From positions 1-64,000 of the forward strand of contig CAZNLJ010000017.1 of the NCBI GenBank assembly GCA_964573725.1: DNA of 64,000 nt, in the 5' to 3' direction. A program made the translations under genes and the position numbers. Source of the DNA: UBA6168 sp964573725 (GTDB lineage: Bacteria > Bacteroidota > Bacteroidia > Chitinophagales > Saprospiraceae). Position 1 is the stretch's first letter. The number at the start of each line of letters is the position of its first letter. The notes under the pieces were generated by a model. The model was not told where the DNA came from, did no database searches, and worked only from the letters and a program-made list of their open reading frames with translations. Of this stretch, positions 27,801-35,764 are shown piece after piece.

Positions 27801-29022
27801 AGTTCAGGGTCGTATCCGGCGGGAAAACCGCCGTAGGGGGGGTGGTGTCCTGGACCGTGATGATCTGTGTCTGACCGAATTGGTTCAGGCAAGCGTCCCG
27901 CACCGTCCAGGTCCGTTGGATCGTCCTTTCCTGGGGACAGGTACCCGGGATGATGAGTTCGGTGAACTGGACCGTATTGACCGAACCGCAGTTGTCGACG
28001 ATATTGGAGATGCCACCCAGGGCGAGGGTATCCGTATTCGCGTCGCAGTTGATGACGGTGTCGGCGGGGATGTCGAAGGACGGGGGGGTCAGGTCCTCGA
28101 TATTGATGACCTGGGTGAAGGTATCCGCATTGCTGCAGGCATCCGTGGCTATCCAGCGGCGGGTGATGGTGTAGGTGGCGTCGTTGCAGGTGCCGTTGTT
28201 CGTCTGGGAGCTGATTTCGGTCAGGACCGGGGTGACGGCGCCGAGACAGTTGTCCGTGGCCGTGACGGCCGCCGGCGGCGGAATGGTGGCATCACAGAAC
28301 AGGAAAAGGGCGGGGGCGGCCGGCAGGCCCGCAAAAACCGGTTTGGTATTGTCGGAGGTCGTGTAGGTCGCCGTGGTGGTGCTCACATTCCCCCAGACAT
28401 CCGCCACGTAGAAAGTGGCCGTTTGGCTGCCGCAGTTGCCGGTGAAGGTCTCCGGGCTGTAATAGACCGTATCGACGCTGCAATTGTCCGTACTGGTTCC
28501 AGCCAGGGTAGCCTTGTGCGCATCCGCCCAGCCGCTGTAATCCGCCACATCACAGGCGACCGAAGCGTCCGAAAGGGCCGCCGTGATAGTTGGGGCGATG
28601 GTATCGACGAAAACCAGTTGGAAACAGAGCGTATCCGTCGTTTCGGGAGTCCCGTTGGATACCACATAGACCATGGTGACCTCCTGCCCCGCAGGGATGG
28701 GGTCGCCGGTCATGTATCCCGTCAGCATGGCGTTGTAGGTGGTGGAGGCAGGTACCGGGTTGATGTTCAAAGATGCCCCCGGCACGAGGAGGTTGACAAA
28801 ACAATTGGCGTTCCCCACGAAGAACGTGTCCGTCCCGCAATAACGCAGGGTGAAGAAATCCCCTGCACTTTGTTGCCGAAAACCGCCGGGACAGAAAGGG
28901 TCGGCGATCTGGTTGATGACCCCCTCGCAGGGGGATTGGGCCTGCAGGCGGATATTCCAAACGAGAAGGCTCAGCGCCAGGAAATAACGCGAAAGCCGGA
29001 GGAGGAGTAATCGGTTTATCAT
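21874..29022 (-). CDS. Giant cell-surface protein with gliding-type (CHU_C) C-terminal domain
   Basis: The 2382-residue secreted protein has a signal peptide (to about IRLQAQ). HYR-like repeats follow at about 110-650, each with a DNC or DxCGN core and paired cysteines. Two P-domain-like inserts lie near 620-760 and 880-1040. A run of Ig/PKD-like repeats spans about 1130-2250 with the recurring CEGE or CEGD pattern. A C-terminal gliding-associated domain (last ~90 residues, TPNLDGINDAF and FNQWGDEVF) is a T9SS type B signal. It heads an operon with PorP/SprF and OmpA/PD40 genes, like SprB-type adhesins. Adhesion or motility is inferred. The composition is Thr/Val/Asn/Cys-rich, unlike the opposite-strand frame. 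Confidence 0.93.
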   Translation of the reverse strand: MINRLLLLRLSRYFLALSLLVWNIRLQAQSPCEGVINQIADPFCPGGFRQQSAGDFFTLRYCGTDTFFVGNANCFVNLLVPGASLNINPVPASTTYNAMLTGYMTGDPIPAGQEVTMVYVVSNGTPETTDTLCFQLVFVDTIAPTITAALSDASVACDVADYSGWADAHKATLAGTSTDNCSVDTVYYSPETFTGNCGSQTATFYVADVWGNVSTTTATYTTSDNTKPVFAGLPAAPALFLFCDATIPPPAAVTATDNCLGAVTPVLTEISSQTNNGTCNDATYTITRRWIATDACSNADTFTQVINIEDLTPPSFDIPADTVINCDANTDTLALGGISNIVDNCGSVNTVQFTELIIPGTCPQERTIQRTWTVRDACLNQFGQTQIITVQDTTPPTAVFPPDTTLNCLATAANPLTAGAPTGLTDNCDGSPTANHTDIQTQLVLNCEYLIQRTWTIEDDCGNVSAPHVQTITVKDTLDPVIGNAAANLTIACDDAIDIDSLFNAWVSSHASATASDNCSTAAVLSWTAVNSGTPDAAVLPAPMCTPGIPGIFRRQTVDFIVADQCGNTAVTTATFTVRDDVAPVISQVPADDTISTDPGVCEAFVLLPLPMVTEECGNSSFTVNLSDTQGLTAPPGDPIETPVDDVFFDLFVQGPPMTASGSGTLTISLNGVDAESPTEFFRVYGEDGTLIGQMAHTPVQCGDTATTFFIDADLLNEWAYDGVIRLVLQPNIPANQPGRFSVNPICPGGSVSTALSYPAILPDHLKFEYRINDGPRIQVAPVAPVAEVLPKGDNTIRYYFSDCAGNEDSCSYSIRVEDLEAPEILCPPSFIVALGIDECETDVTVPLFSSVFDNCGVTTPTTQRQPADSMSALITYAYNPNLNDYVANDKVFVFSGLQGDATPGGVQLVIELQADVESVNEYFEIYDNDNNLLGTTQTNVVVPGDCNTPARAVFSIPANVFNDWASAGDIQVTARSFMNYPIPPAGPGWGINPCDPAMVTADGDTDGSYIYATFVYESVEPLFYASGATSIDTVSLTPPLDASTYTLNQGVTTFTYQVTDLEGNTGSCSFDIDVQDVTPPVALCGPTFVDINPSGIVVDTLEPADIDLGSHDNCPNFTMEVIPNIINCNTADFNPVGVQLVVTDAAGNVSTCNTFVNVTVTPPAPTVTSDCGSSTLQLQANAPVVPGSGTTPYQYTWYDPNGLSFAYTANPVIQDANLGDVGFYNVVIEGLTGCQSVAVVQVTCDLLPLAKPGISAQESAVCSAEDIKLATSSVCGTTVQYKWYTTGGDLVGTTTVPSLTFAAPAAGTYAYYVVVERNGCDSDPSDPVTVTVFTTPVATPTVSNTLLCEGEAIQLYSLNNQPGTTCTWTGPCGYVSNNCNPAPIAIATTCNSGNYELTVSKGACVSEPATLTVTVVPKPATPQLSSSTAAINPACEGDSVILTATPIQGASSYLWAGPAFLTFTTSAPVLVIPDADLDLHAGNWTVKAIGNPCESELSLPATVHISPLPEAVTLAATPAVLCEGQTVQLSASSSLASGTYQWTYPNGQQIVLQNPVIGNVDDSYNGTYTLTVSSQFNCSVQATLNLSVIDRVEITGISSDVPSCTTGPVGVQMVATLFPPDDGTYQYAWTGPSFSSTSPAATIPNATFDNSGAYTLVVTNTAGCSSLPATLNVAVPAIIPTPQTPVPDLQGPFCEGDDVTLTTNAYPGGASYVWTTTAAGGNTFVTSTPSLMLDDLTVADAGNYSVEYIVADCPSSTSGTFTLVVNPKPTALPLSNNPVCEGETIQLGMNCTTGAMYEWSGPSAFSATVCNPIVANASAALHAGTYVARIKVNGCWSDPVAENVIVKPKPNVPVAVNQGPYCSDTDVVLLSITNTSATPNATYTWFDTNGEPVGSAGQMLNFPVADPTQFGDGSVEFYAVATLNGCSSAASVPTQVFLNTIPANLPEAGADLTVCQAAQIQLGATPPSIGTGVWSQVGGNPSGVTLANPDVANTSVSGLVGGNTYAFQWTLSNGACEDYASDTVQVIVMAEEVAEAGEPFTACFASVSNLGAAAPSMGTGMWTQPSAQASLGVTILDPGSPTTTISGLVPGNSYVFTWTVTTGCGTTSDAVQVTVSDEDAFAGTDFTVCGVGPVADMNATPAQSGVGIWTSPDNPNLSITTPGDPRTTVLNLVPGLNLLVWEINGGSCGDYSTDTVLVEYLVLEAMDDQVAVPFAGQATFDVTTNDITGDAYEIFIFEPPVHGRLSVGTDQQLTYVADIPYVGPDQAVYELCRENCECITATIFLQVGNDAKCVVPTIITPNLDGINDAFIVPCLSDRVAFPNSEVGIFNQWGDEVFRAKPYGNDWMGTYEGEDLPAGTYFYVVNLGNGDEPMAGYLIIQR

Positions 29023-29757
29023 ACCTCAGTTTTTTCCGGATGTGGTGCTATATGTCAGGGACCAAAGAAGAGCGAGAAACCAATCCGACCGGACAGCGTC
29101 AGTTGCATTCCACAGGGATGTCCATCCTCGGGACGATACCGTTGGGAAAAGATGGGGTATCGCATCCGTCGGCTGCTGCTGTGTGTCGTCGTGTGTAAGC
29201 TAGGTGGGTAACCGGACATTCACCCCGGGAAGGCACCAACGGCCCGACCGGACAGGGGAATGGCCATGTAATCGGCTTCATAGGACTTCTTTCATGGGAC
29301 CATGACCATGTTTCATATTCATAGCCAAAATTGGACACAAAATTCCAAAATCGGGCTAAAGTTAGTAAATATTGTTTTATATGAGCGTGTTTTTTTACCT
29401 GCCCGAGCGCTGACAAATTAAACAAATACCTTATTTAAATATCATGCCAAAAATCGATCCCGTCCCGGCGGACGGTACCATTTACGTTGGGAAGCGGACA
29501 TGGATTCGACGGGAACGGCAGCAAATGAGCTCTTTACGACATTTTGCGGGAAAATGAAAACAACGTGTTGCCGGTATGTAATTCCCGCGCTTTCTTGCGG
29601 CGCACCGAGGGGACGGACGGCCGGAGGCCGACGAACAAAGGCCCTTGGGTCGCCGAAGCGACCAAGGGCCTTTCCCGTCATGCACACAACCGTGCCTGCC
29701 GTGTTTGGCCGCACGCGGAATCAAACCGGCTCCCCGGCCGACCGGCGGCCGGGGCCG
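29023..29757. other. 735-bp gene-free region upstream of the giant gene
   Basis: No credible gene is seen. An AT-rich island at about 29330-29445 is unusual for this GC-rich DNA and probably holds the promoter of the adhesin operon. The best -7 match is TAACTTTA at 29364-29357 on the minus strand, which would leave a leader of about 330 nt. The right part holds the terminator of the GMC operon. A 12-base match to the tmRNA 5' motif (29512) lacks any matching 3' end. Confidence 0.5.
29637..29673 (-). terminator. Terminator of the GMC oxidoreductase operon
   Basis: Stem 29637-29653 pairs with 29658-29673 over 16 bp with a single bulged G and a CGAA loop. On the minus strand it ends in TTT and lies 85 bp after the stop of the small-subunit gene. 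Confidence 0.8.
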
Positions 29758-30396
29758 TCAACGGACGATATCATTGCTGTCGAAACCGTACTGCCGGAAG
29801 ACCTCCTCCGGCACCCCTGCCCATTCGTTCGGTTGGTTTCCCTGATAACCCAGGTCTGCGATTCCCATTTCGGTCGTAAAAAACCCGGTGGCCGTCAGGT
29901 CCCGCATCCGGTTGAAGAAAGCCACCCCCTGCTCCATACCCGGCTTCACCCGGTTGGGCCAGGCGATGTCCTCCACGATTTCCATCCGCTGCGCCTCGGC
30001 ACAATCCTTGAAAGCCCGATCGAAACGGCGGACGCTCTCCATGTCCAGCCAGCGGAGCCCGCCCCGCATCGGTACCTGGTGGGAAGGAATGTCCTTGACG
30101 ATGAATTCGATGAAATCCGGCACGCCCGCTTCCGTGGCGCTGCCGGAGGTTTCGTCCCGCGGAATGATGATGTCCGCCAGGATGGCAAGGGTGGCCATCT
30201 CGTGGTCGGTGAAGAAGGTCTCGCCCAGCAGTCGCCGGTCACGCTCGATTTCGAAATCCTGACGACCCGCCTCCAAAACCTCCGGGAGCTCGCCGGTCGC
30301 CCCGTTATCCGCCGCTTCCGGCTGGCAGGCTTCCCACAGGACACTGGCCGTGACCGAGCCCACCCCAACGAATTTCAGATATTTCCTTCGGTTCAT
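29758..30396 (-). CDS. Gluconate 2-dehydrogenase subunit 3-like protein
   Basis: The 212-residue protein begins with a twin-arginine-like signal (MNRRKYLKFVGVGS) ending at LWEAC, so it may be a Tat-exported lipoprotein. The subunit-3 domain follows from about residue 60 (FFTDHEMATLAILADIIIPRDE). These small subunits accompany flavin GMC dehydrogenases and help their Tat export and maturation, because the large subunit has no signal of its own. It lies 47 bp downstream of the GMC gene and before a strong terminator. Confidence 0.9.
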   Translation of the reverse strand: MNRRKYLKFVGVGSVTASVLWEACQPEAADNGATGELPEVLEAGRQDFEIERDRRLLGETFFTDHEMATLAILADIIIPRDETSGSATEAGVPDFIEFIVKDIPSHQVPMRGGLRWLDMESVRRFDRAFKDCAEAQRMEIVEDIAWPNRVKPGMEQGVAFFNRMRDLTATGFFTTEMGIADLGYQGNQPNEWAGVPEEVFRQYGFDSNDIVR

Positions 30397-30443
30397 ACGA
30401 TGATATTTTATTTAGGATCGGCAGATGCCAGCCATGGCATCCG

Positions 30444-32195
30444 TCAAATATTGTTTTGTTTCCTTTGTTCGACAATGTATTCCGAAGTCCGCATGGCCAA
30501 GGCCAGGATCGTCCAGGTACAATTCTTGTCGCCCTGCTGCACGATCGGTCCGCCGTCGGCCACGAAGAGGTTCTTCACTTCGTGCGACTGGCACCATTTG
30601 TTCAGGACGGAAGTACGGGCATCGTCCCCCATCCGGGTGGTACCGACTTCGTGGATGATCCGCCCCGGAGCTTCCAGGCCGTAGCTGGTTTCCGGGCCTT
30701 GCAAACCCCAGGTGATCTCCGCCCCCATGTTGTGCATGATTTCCTGGAAGGTCTCCTGCATGTGCTTGGCCTGACGAACCTCCGCATCCGTCCATTTGTA
30801 ATGGAAACGAAGCACCGGAATCCCCCATTTGTCCACCACATTCGGGTCGATCTCACAATAGTTCTCCTTGAGCGCAAGCCCGGTTCCCCTTCCGGCCATA
30901 CCGACATTGGTTCCGAAGAAACGGCGGTAGTCGTCCTTGAGGGAGGCGCCGTACCCGCCCGCTTCCTTCGGTTGACCGTTCCGGTCCGGCATCTTGCCAT
31001 TCAGGCCGTGCATGCCGAAGCCGAACCCATAGGCCGGCATGTCGAAGCCGCCCCAGTATTCGATATGGTATCCCCGCGGAAAATCCAGGTTGTCCCGGCG
31101 GTTGTCCTTCCACCAGGGCGAATAGATGTGCACACTTCCGACCCCATCCTCGTTGTACCGCTTACGGTCCATGAGTTCGGGCAGGAATCCGCCGAGGGCC
31201 ACCCCCGTGGAATCGTGCAGGTATTTGCCGACCAGGTCGGAGCCGTTCCCGATGCCGTTGGGGTGCCGGACGGAGCGGGAATTCAGCATGATACGGGCCG
31301 AAGAACAGGCGCTGGCCGCCAACACGACCACCTTGCCCCTGACCTGGTATTCCTGCCCGTCCTCCTTGTTGACGTAGGATACCCCCTTGGCGAGCCCCTC
31401 CTCGTCCGTCAGCACCTCCCGCACCATGGCGTTACAGACCAACTCCAGGTTCTGGGTATACTTCTGCGCAGGTATGACCAGGCAGGAGGAGGAGGAGAAG
31501 TCCCCGTAGATCCGGCATGCGCGGTTGCATTGCCCGCAGTAGAAACATTTCTGCCGGTCGTCGTTACCCGGCAATTTCTCCGTCAGGACGGACCCACGAC
31601 CCGGAATCACCGGGACACCGGCCTTCTTGGCGGCCTTCGCGACGAACAACTCGTGCAGCTTCGGCTTGGGAGGGGGCAGGAAGATTCCGTCCGGCTCGTT
31701 CTCCAAGCCCTCCACCGTTCCGTAAATGCCGAGCAGCCGGTCTATCTTGTCGTAATAGGGCTTGACGTCATCGTAGCCGATCGGCCAGTCGTCCCCGACC
31801 CCGTCATGGGTCCTCCCTTTGAAATCATGCGGACCGAAACGCAGGGAAATCCGCCCCCAATGGTTCGTCCGCCCACCTAACATATGGGACCGGAACCAGT
31901 CGAACTGCGTACCCGCCTTGGTGGTGTACGGCTCCCCATCTATCTCCCAACCGCCGAAGGCGGCATCGAACTCGCCGAACGCCCGCGTGGAACCTGCGCC
32001 CCGACGCGGGGACTGGTACGACCAAAACAATTGTTGGGAGTGGAATTTGGGATCGTAATACGGACCGGCCTCCAGCATCAGTACCTTGAAACCGGCATTG
32101 GCCAGGACATACCCCGTCATTCCGCCGCCGGCACCCGAACCGACGACGATGGCATCGTACACCGTGTCGGTCTTCTTGATTTGAAAAGTACCCAT
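30444..32195 (-). CDS. GMC-family FAD oxidoreductase, probable sugar or glycoside dehydrogenase
   Basis: The 583-residue flavoprotein has the FAD dinucleotide motif VVGSGAGGG (17-25) and the C-terminal GMC motifs HEVGTTRMG and FVADGGPIVQ. It also has four cysteines, Cys217, Cys220, Cys223 and Cys227, in a C-x2-C-x2-C-x3-C pattern that resembles the iron-sulfur site of FAD glucose dehydrogenases. It has no signal peptide and should be carried out with the Tat subunit encoded 47 bp downstream. With the DUF1080 gene upstream, oxidation of a glycoside at C3 is the best guess; substrate is inferred. The frame opens at 32279, but MGTFQIKK at 32195 is the better start. Confidence 0.9.
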   Translation of the reverse strand: MGTFQIKKTDTVYDAIVVGSGAGGGMTGYVLANAGFKVLMLEAGPYYDPKFHSQQLFWSYQSPRRGAGSTRAFGEFDAAFGGWEIDGEPYTTKAGTQFDWFRSHMLGGRTNHWGRISLRFGPHDFKGRTHDGVGDDWPIGYDDVKPYYDKIDRLLGIYGTVEGLENEPDGIFLPPPKPKLHELFVAKAAKKAGVPVIPGRGSVLTEKLPGNDDRQKCFYCGQCNRACRIYGDFSSSSCLVIPAQKYTQNLELVCNAMVREVLTDEEGLAKGVSYVNKEDGQEYQVRGKVVVLAASACSSARIMLNSRSVRHPNGIGNGSDLVGKYLHDSTGVALGGFLPELMDRKRYNEDGVGSVHIYSPWWKDNRRDNLDFPRGYHIEYWGGFDMPAYGFGFGMHGLNGKMPDRNGQPKEAGGYGASLKDDYRRFFGTNVGMAGRGTGLALKENYCEIDPNVVDKWGIPVLRFHYKWTDAEVRQAKHMQETFQEIMHNMGAEITWGLQGPETSYGLEAPGRIIHEVGTTRMGDDARTSVLNKWCQSHEVKNLFVADGGPIVQQGDKNCTWTILALAMRTSEYIVEQRKQNNI

Positions 32196-32344
32196 ATCCT
32201 GATTCTTATTTTGAGATGAATATTTTGATTTTGACCGCAAGGTAAGCATAATATTCCGGTATTGCCGAAGGGGGGACACCGCATATTTGCCCCTTGTACC
32301 GGCCGGATTTCCGGCGGACGGCCCATCGGCCCCTTCCTGCCAAC

Positions 32345-32374
32345 AAAAAACGAACCCGTCGGGACGGATTCGTT
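32345..32374 (-). terminator. Terminator after the DUF1080 gene
   Basis: Stem 32349-32360 pairs with 32363-32374 (12 bp, one mismatch, tight loop). On the minus strand it is followed directly by six T. It separates the DUF1080 unit from the GMC operon. Confidence 0.75.
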
Positions 32375-32438
32375 TTCCGGTGGCCTCCGCCGCGATGTCT
32401 GCCGGTGTCGGGCATCGGCCGGCAAGCTGGCCGATACA

Positions 32439-33389
32439 CTATCGGCCGCGCGCCGGAGTCAGGATGATGTTGCGATACTCGATCGGCCCATGGTCTCCCT
32501 GCAGGAGTATCGGGCCGGGTTCGCCTTCCTTGCTGTCGATCGCCCCACCCGTGATGCCGGGAATCAATTGTTCGGAAATGATCGTCTTGCCGTTGGCCAC
32601 CACCGTGACCAACCTGCCGACCAGGGTGATGTCGAAGCTCTGCCATTCCCCGGGTGCCCGGGCGACTATCTCGTTCGGCGTCAGAAAGCCGTAGATTCCG
32701 CCGAAATATACGGAGGAGGGCTCTTTCCCGCGGCTGTCCTCGACCTGCACCTCGTAACGGCCGCGCAGGTATACGCCGCTGTTGCTCCCTTCCGGGTACC
32801 GGAATTCAATGTGCAGCTTGAAATCATCGAATACCTGGTCCGTCAAGAGGTTGGAACCGGAGCGGGGGCTCTTCAACACCCCGTCCTCCACCACCCACTG
32901 GTTGTCGGAACCCTGGGCATGCCAACCGCCGAGGTCCCTCCCGTTGAGCAGGTTGATGGGCTCGCCCCAGGTCACCGGCCCCTCCCGACGAAGGGCCGGC
33001 GCCCTTTCACCGGTGAAGCTATGCTTTTTCCCGTCCGGGGTGGTGATCGTACCACGCAGGCGGCCGTTCGACAACATGCCTTCGAATACCAGGTCGTCCG
33101 GACTGTCCTCCCATTGCGGGGGAATCCGGAAACCGACCTTCCCATTTTCGAAATGTACCTTGGAAATGGGCCGCGCACTCCCCCCGTCCGCCACGAAATA
33201 GCCGACCAGGGTACGGATACCCGATAGTTTCACCTCCAACCAGGAGGGAACCTGCCGCCCCTCCCATTCCACGGTCAGGTCCCAACGACCGATAAGGTCC
33301 TTGTCGTCCGGTGGGGTCGGATTGGCCCATCCGGAAGGAAGCGCCCAGGTACATGCTGCCACAATGGCGATGAGGATGCTTTTTTTCAT
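32439..33389 (-). CDS. DUF1080 / 3-keto-disaccharide hydrolase family protein, exported
   Basis: The 316-residue protein has a signal peptide (to about PSGWAN), an N-terminal beta region at about 28-135, and the DUF1080 concanavalin-like domain at about 145-315. Markers are INLLNGRDLGGWHA, GSNSGVYLRGRYEVQV and the late SFDITLVGRLVTVVANG. Characterised members cleave 3-keto-glycosides after C3 oxidation by a GMC-type dehydrogenase. The next genes downstream are exactly such a dehydrogenase and its subunit, though a terminator lies between, so they are co-localised rather than clearly co-transcribed. Confidence 0.88.
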   Translation of the reverse strand: MKKSILIAIVAACTWALPSGWANPTPPDDKDLIGRWDLTVEWEGRQVPSWLEVKLSGIRTLVGYFVADGGSARPISKVHFENGKVGFRIPPQWEDSPDDLVFEGMLSNGRLRGTITTPDGKKHSFTGERAPALRREGPVTWGEPINLLNGRDLGGWHAQGSDNQWVVEDGVLKSPRSGSNLLTDQVFDDFKLHIEFRYPEGSNSGVYLRGRYEVQVEDSRGKEPSSVYFGGIYGFLTPNEIVARAPGEWQSFDITLVGRLVTVVANGKTIISEQLIPGITGGAIDSKEGEPGPILLQGDHGPIEYRNIILTPARGR

Positions 33390-33478
33390 GTCTTACAGTT
33401 TTGAATTTTGAAATGACATATCGAGGTCCCGTCCACGGCAATCGCCACCCGTCTCCGCACCACAACCCGGGTCAGGCC

Positions 33479-33486
33479 CAAATGTA
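33479..33486 (-). promoter_or_regulatory. Candidate -7 box for the DUF1080 gene
   Basis: TACATTTG on the minus strand matches TAnnTTTG exactly, about 90 bp upstream of the start. No clear -33 TTG is seen. Confidence 0.4.
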
Positions 33487-33617
33487 AACAATCGGCTGGA
33501 GAATGGCGATATGAACTTACCGCCCCGCCGCTTGTCTTCATAGGGTGCCGTGGTGCCGCAGGTTGCCCCCGCAGGCCACCGGCCGCCTTCCCGATTGCCT
33601 TTTTGAAGGAATTTCGC

Positions 33618-33625
33618 CATCTTTG
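33618..33625 (+). promoter_or_regulatory. Possible -7 box for the 656-residue CHU_C gene
   Basis: CATCTTTG is one base from TAnnTTTG and lies 17 bp before the ATG. Confidence 0.3.
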
Positions 33626-33641
33626 ACCCATACGCATCGAT

Positions 33642-35612
33642 ATGCTTGTGCCAAACGCCCACCGCCGGACGCTTGTGGCCGCCCGGCTTCGAATCTTGTC
33701 GGTGGCTATCCTCCTGCTGCTGTCACCGGATTCCCCGGCCCAGCCGGCCTTCCCCTGCGACGGCCGGCTATACCAGGTCGGGGGGGACGGCCAACACAGC
33801 AGCCTGGTCGCCATCCGGCGGGACACCGCCCTGTCGGAAATGCCGGTGCTCACCACCTTGTCCGAGGACCTGGGCCACCGGATCACCGCCGTCGGCTTCA
33901 ACGTGGCGGACAACCTGCTCTACGGCCTGGAAACCGGCTCCTGGAACCTGCTTCGAATTTATGCGGACGGCTCCGTCACCGACCTCGGTGTGCCGCCCAA
34001 CCTCGACCTCTCCCTGGAATATTTCGCCGGGGAAGTGCGCCCGCAGGGCGGCGCCCTCCTCGTCGTGGGCCTGGAACCCGGCGGCGACGCGAAATCGTTG
34101 TACACCATCAACCTGCAACCTCCCTATTACGCAGGACTCGCCTCCATCGTCAGCGACGAACCGGTCCGCATCTCCGACATCGCATTCGACCCTGTTTTCG
34201 GGAGCCTTTTCGGCTTCGACGATATCCGCAAACGCCTGGTCAAGGTCAGCAGCGCCGGACTCGTCACCAGCGTCAACTATGCCGCCCAACCGCAGGTCAA
34301 GGCCCTCGGCTCCCTTTTCTTCGACCGCTGGGGCAACCTCTACGGACTCGACAGCGGGGAAGGCCAACAAAACAGGTTGCTGCTTTTCAATAAGTTCACC
34401 GGGAACATCCGGCGACGGTTCCCGGGGCCCGCCGGCAGTGAAGGGGACGGTTGCGCTTGCCCCTACCGACTTAACCTGACCAAGACCGCCAACCCTCCCG
34501 CGGTGGTCCCTTGCGGCCTCGTCACCCTGGATTATCATTTCCTCAACACCGCGGGCATCGCCTACGGCCAATTGCAACTCAAGGATTCCCTGCCGGCCGA
34601 ATTCGTGCTGACCGACATGGTGCAGGAACTACCCGCTTCCGGAATCGTTTCCGGATGGGGCACGCACCTGTTGGCGGTGGAAGGTATGGAAGTGTTGCTC
34701 GACCGGCAATCTTTCTCCGTCCTGGTCCAGGTCGGCGCCGATACCGGGACCTTTGCCTCCCGGGCTGCCGTCGTCCCTTTTCCCGTCGGTTTGGGAACCA
34801 CCCGCTTTTCCGACAATCCCGACACCCCGGCGGAAGAGGACCCGACACCCGTCAAGGTCGCCGGCTCCGGCTCACTCATCGAACCGGCCGCCCCGGTCCT
34901 ATGCCAAGGGGAAAGCCTCCTGCTGTCGGCGGCCGGCGGTGCCCTGTCCTATGCCTGGAGCGACGGCTCCCCCCACCCTACCCTGCTCGTGGACCGACCC
35001 GGCACCTACGCCGTCACGGTCACCGGCCCCTGCGGCACCTACCTCGATACGGTGGAGGTCGTATCCGCCCCACCCGTCTGGATCAACCTGGGCGAAGACC
35101 GTACCTTTGCGGCGGGCGGGCCCACTTCCCTTGATTTCTCCAGCAGCGACCTCGGCCAAAACAGCTTCCGGTGGGAACTATCCGGGGCGGGCAGCCTGGA
35201 TTGCCGGAATTGTCCGCAACCCTCCGTCCTGTTGGAAGGTACCGCCCTGCTCAAGGTGGTGATGACCGACCCAAACGGATGTACCGCCTCCGATGACCTT
35301 GTTCTCCGTGTCCGGGATACCCCGGCCATCTATTTCCCGACCGCCTTCAGCCCGGACGGCAACGGCACCAACGACCGCTTTTTTCCGCAATCGGAAGGGA
35401 ATCTCCCGGTAGCCTTGTTCCGGATTTCCGACCGCTGGGGCAATCGGGTCTTCGAAAGAAGGGACATCCGTACCAACGATGCCGACAATGGCTGGGATGG
35501 CCGGTACCGCGGCGGTATGGCACCGCCCGGCCTGTACCGTTGGGAAGCCACCCTCACCCTCCCCGCCGGAACGGAGATCCGGAAGCACGGACTGGTCCTG
35601 CTTGTCATCTGA
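33642..35612 (+). CDS. Secreted protein with gliding-type (CHU_C) C-terminal domain
   Basis: The 656-residue protein has an Arg-rich signal peptide (to about SPDSPAQ) and an N-terminal propeller-like region (about 35-270, ISDIAFDPVFGSLFGFDDI). A conserved-repeat segment follows at about 275-410 (LNLTKTANPPAVVPCG). An Ig/PKD-like pair lies at about 420-565, and the terminal CHU_C domain has FSPDGNGTNDRFF and ISDRWGNRVFERR. This is a T9SS type B cargo layout; the ligand is unknown. It stands alone between divergent DUF1080 and convergent PHP genes. Confidence 0.88.
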   Translation: MLVPNAHRRTLVAARLRILSVAILLLLSPDSPAQPAFPCDGRLYQVGGDGQHSSLVAIRRDTALSEMPVLTTLSEDLGHRITAVGFNVADNLLYGLETGSWNLLRIYADGSVTDLGVPPNLDLSLEYFAGEVRPQGGALLVVGLEPGGDAKSLYTINLQPPYYAGLASIVSDEPVRISDIAFDPVFGSLFGFDDIRKRLVKVSSAGLVTSVNYAAQPQVKALGSLFFDRWGNLYGLDSGEGQQNRLLLFNKFTGNIRRRFPGPAGSEGDGCACPYRLNLTKTANPPAVVPCGLVTLDYHFLNTAGIAYGQLQLKDSLPAEFVLTDMVQELPASGIVSGWGTHLLAVEGMEVLLDRQSFSVLVQVGADTGTFASRAAVVPFPVGLGTTRFSDNPDTPAEEDPTPVKVAGSGSLIEPAAPVLCQGESLLLSAAGGALSYAWSDGSPHPTLLVDRPGTYAVTVTGPCGTYLDTVEVVSAPPVWINLGEDRTFAAGGPTSLDFSSSDLGQNSFRWELSGAGSLDCRNCPQPSVLLEGTALLKVVMTDPNGCTASDDLVLRVRDTPAIYFPTAFSPDGNGTNDRFFPQSEGNLPVALFRISDRWGNRVFERRDIRTNDADNGWDGRYRGGMAPPGLYRWEATLTLPAGTEIRKHGLVLLVI

Positions 35613-35689
35613 CACCTGCCTGCGTGTCCAGGCCCTGTCGATCTGGATACGCCGACGGCCGAAATGGATGGAGAGACCCTGCAGGTCCG

Positions 35690-35727
35690 CATCGGCCGGC
35701 ATATCCGGTGCGGTTTGCCGGCCGATG
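35690..35727. terminator. Hairpin between convergent genes
   Basis: A perfect 12-bp stem (35690-35701 with 35716-35727) with a 14-nt loop lies in the gap between convergent genes. There is no T-run, so any termination would be structural. Confidence 0.45.
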
Positions 35728-35764
35728 TGGACAGGCACCTGGACCGAGGTCCGGGACCATGCTT

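Noticed and set aside
21808..29010. A 2400-codon open frame on the plus strand opposite the giant gene
   Set aside because: Its product is rich in Arg, His, Gly and Asp with no signal peptide or domain, while the minus-strand product has a signal peptide, ordered repeats and a CHU_C end. Long antisense frames are expected from high GC and strong codon bias.
29512..29523. GGATTCGACGGG, the tmRNA 5' motif
   Set aside because: No matching 3' acceptor end or T-arm follows within the expected distance and no tag frame ends in ALAA, so a tmRNA is not supported.
29700..29757. A T-loop-like GGTTTGATTCC on the minus strand
   Set aside because: No acceptor stem or anticodon arm can be built around it.
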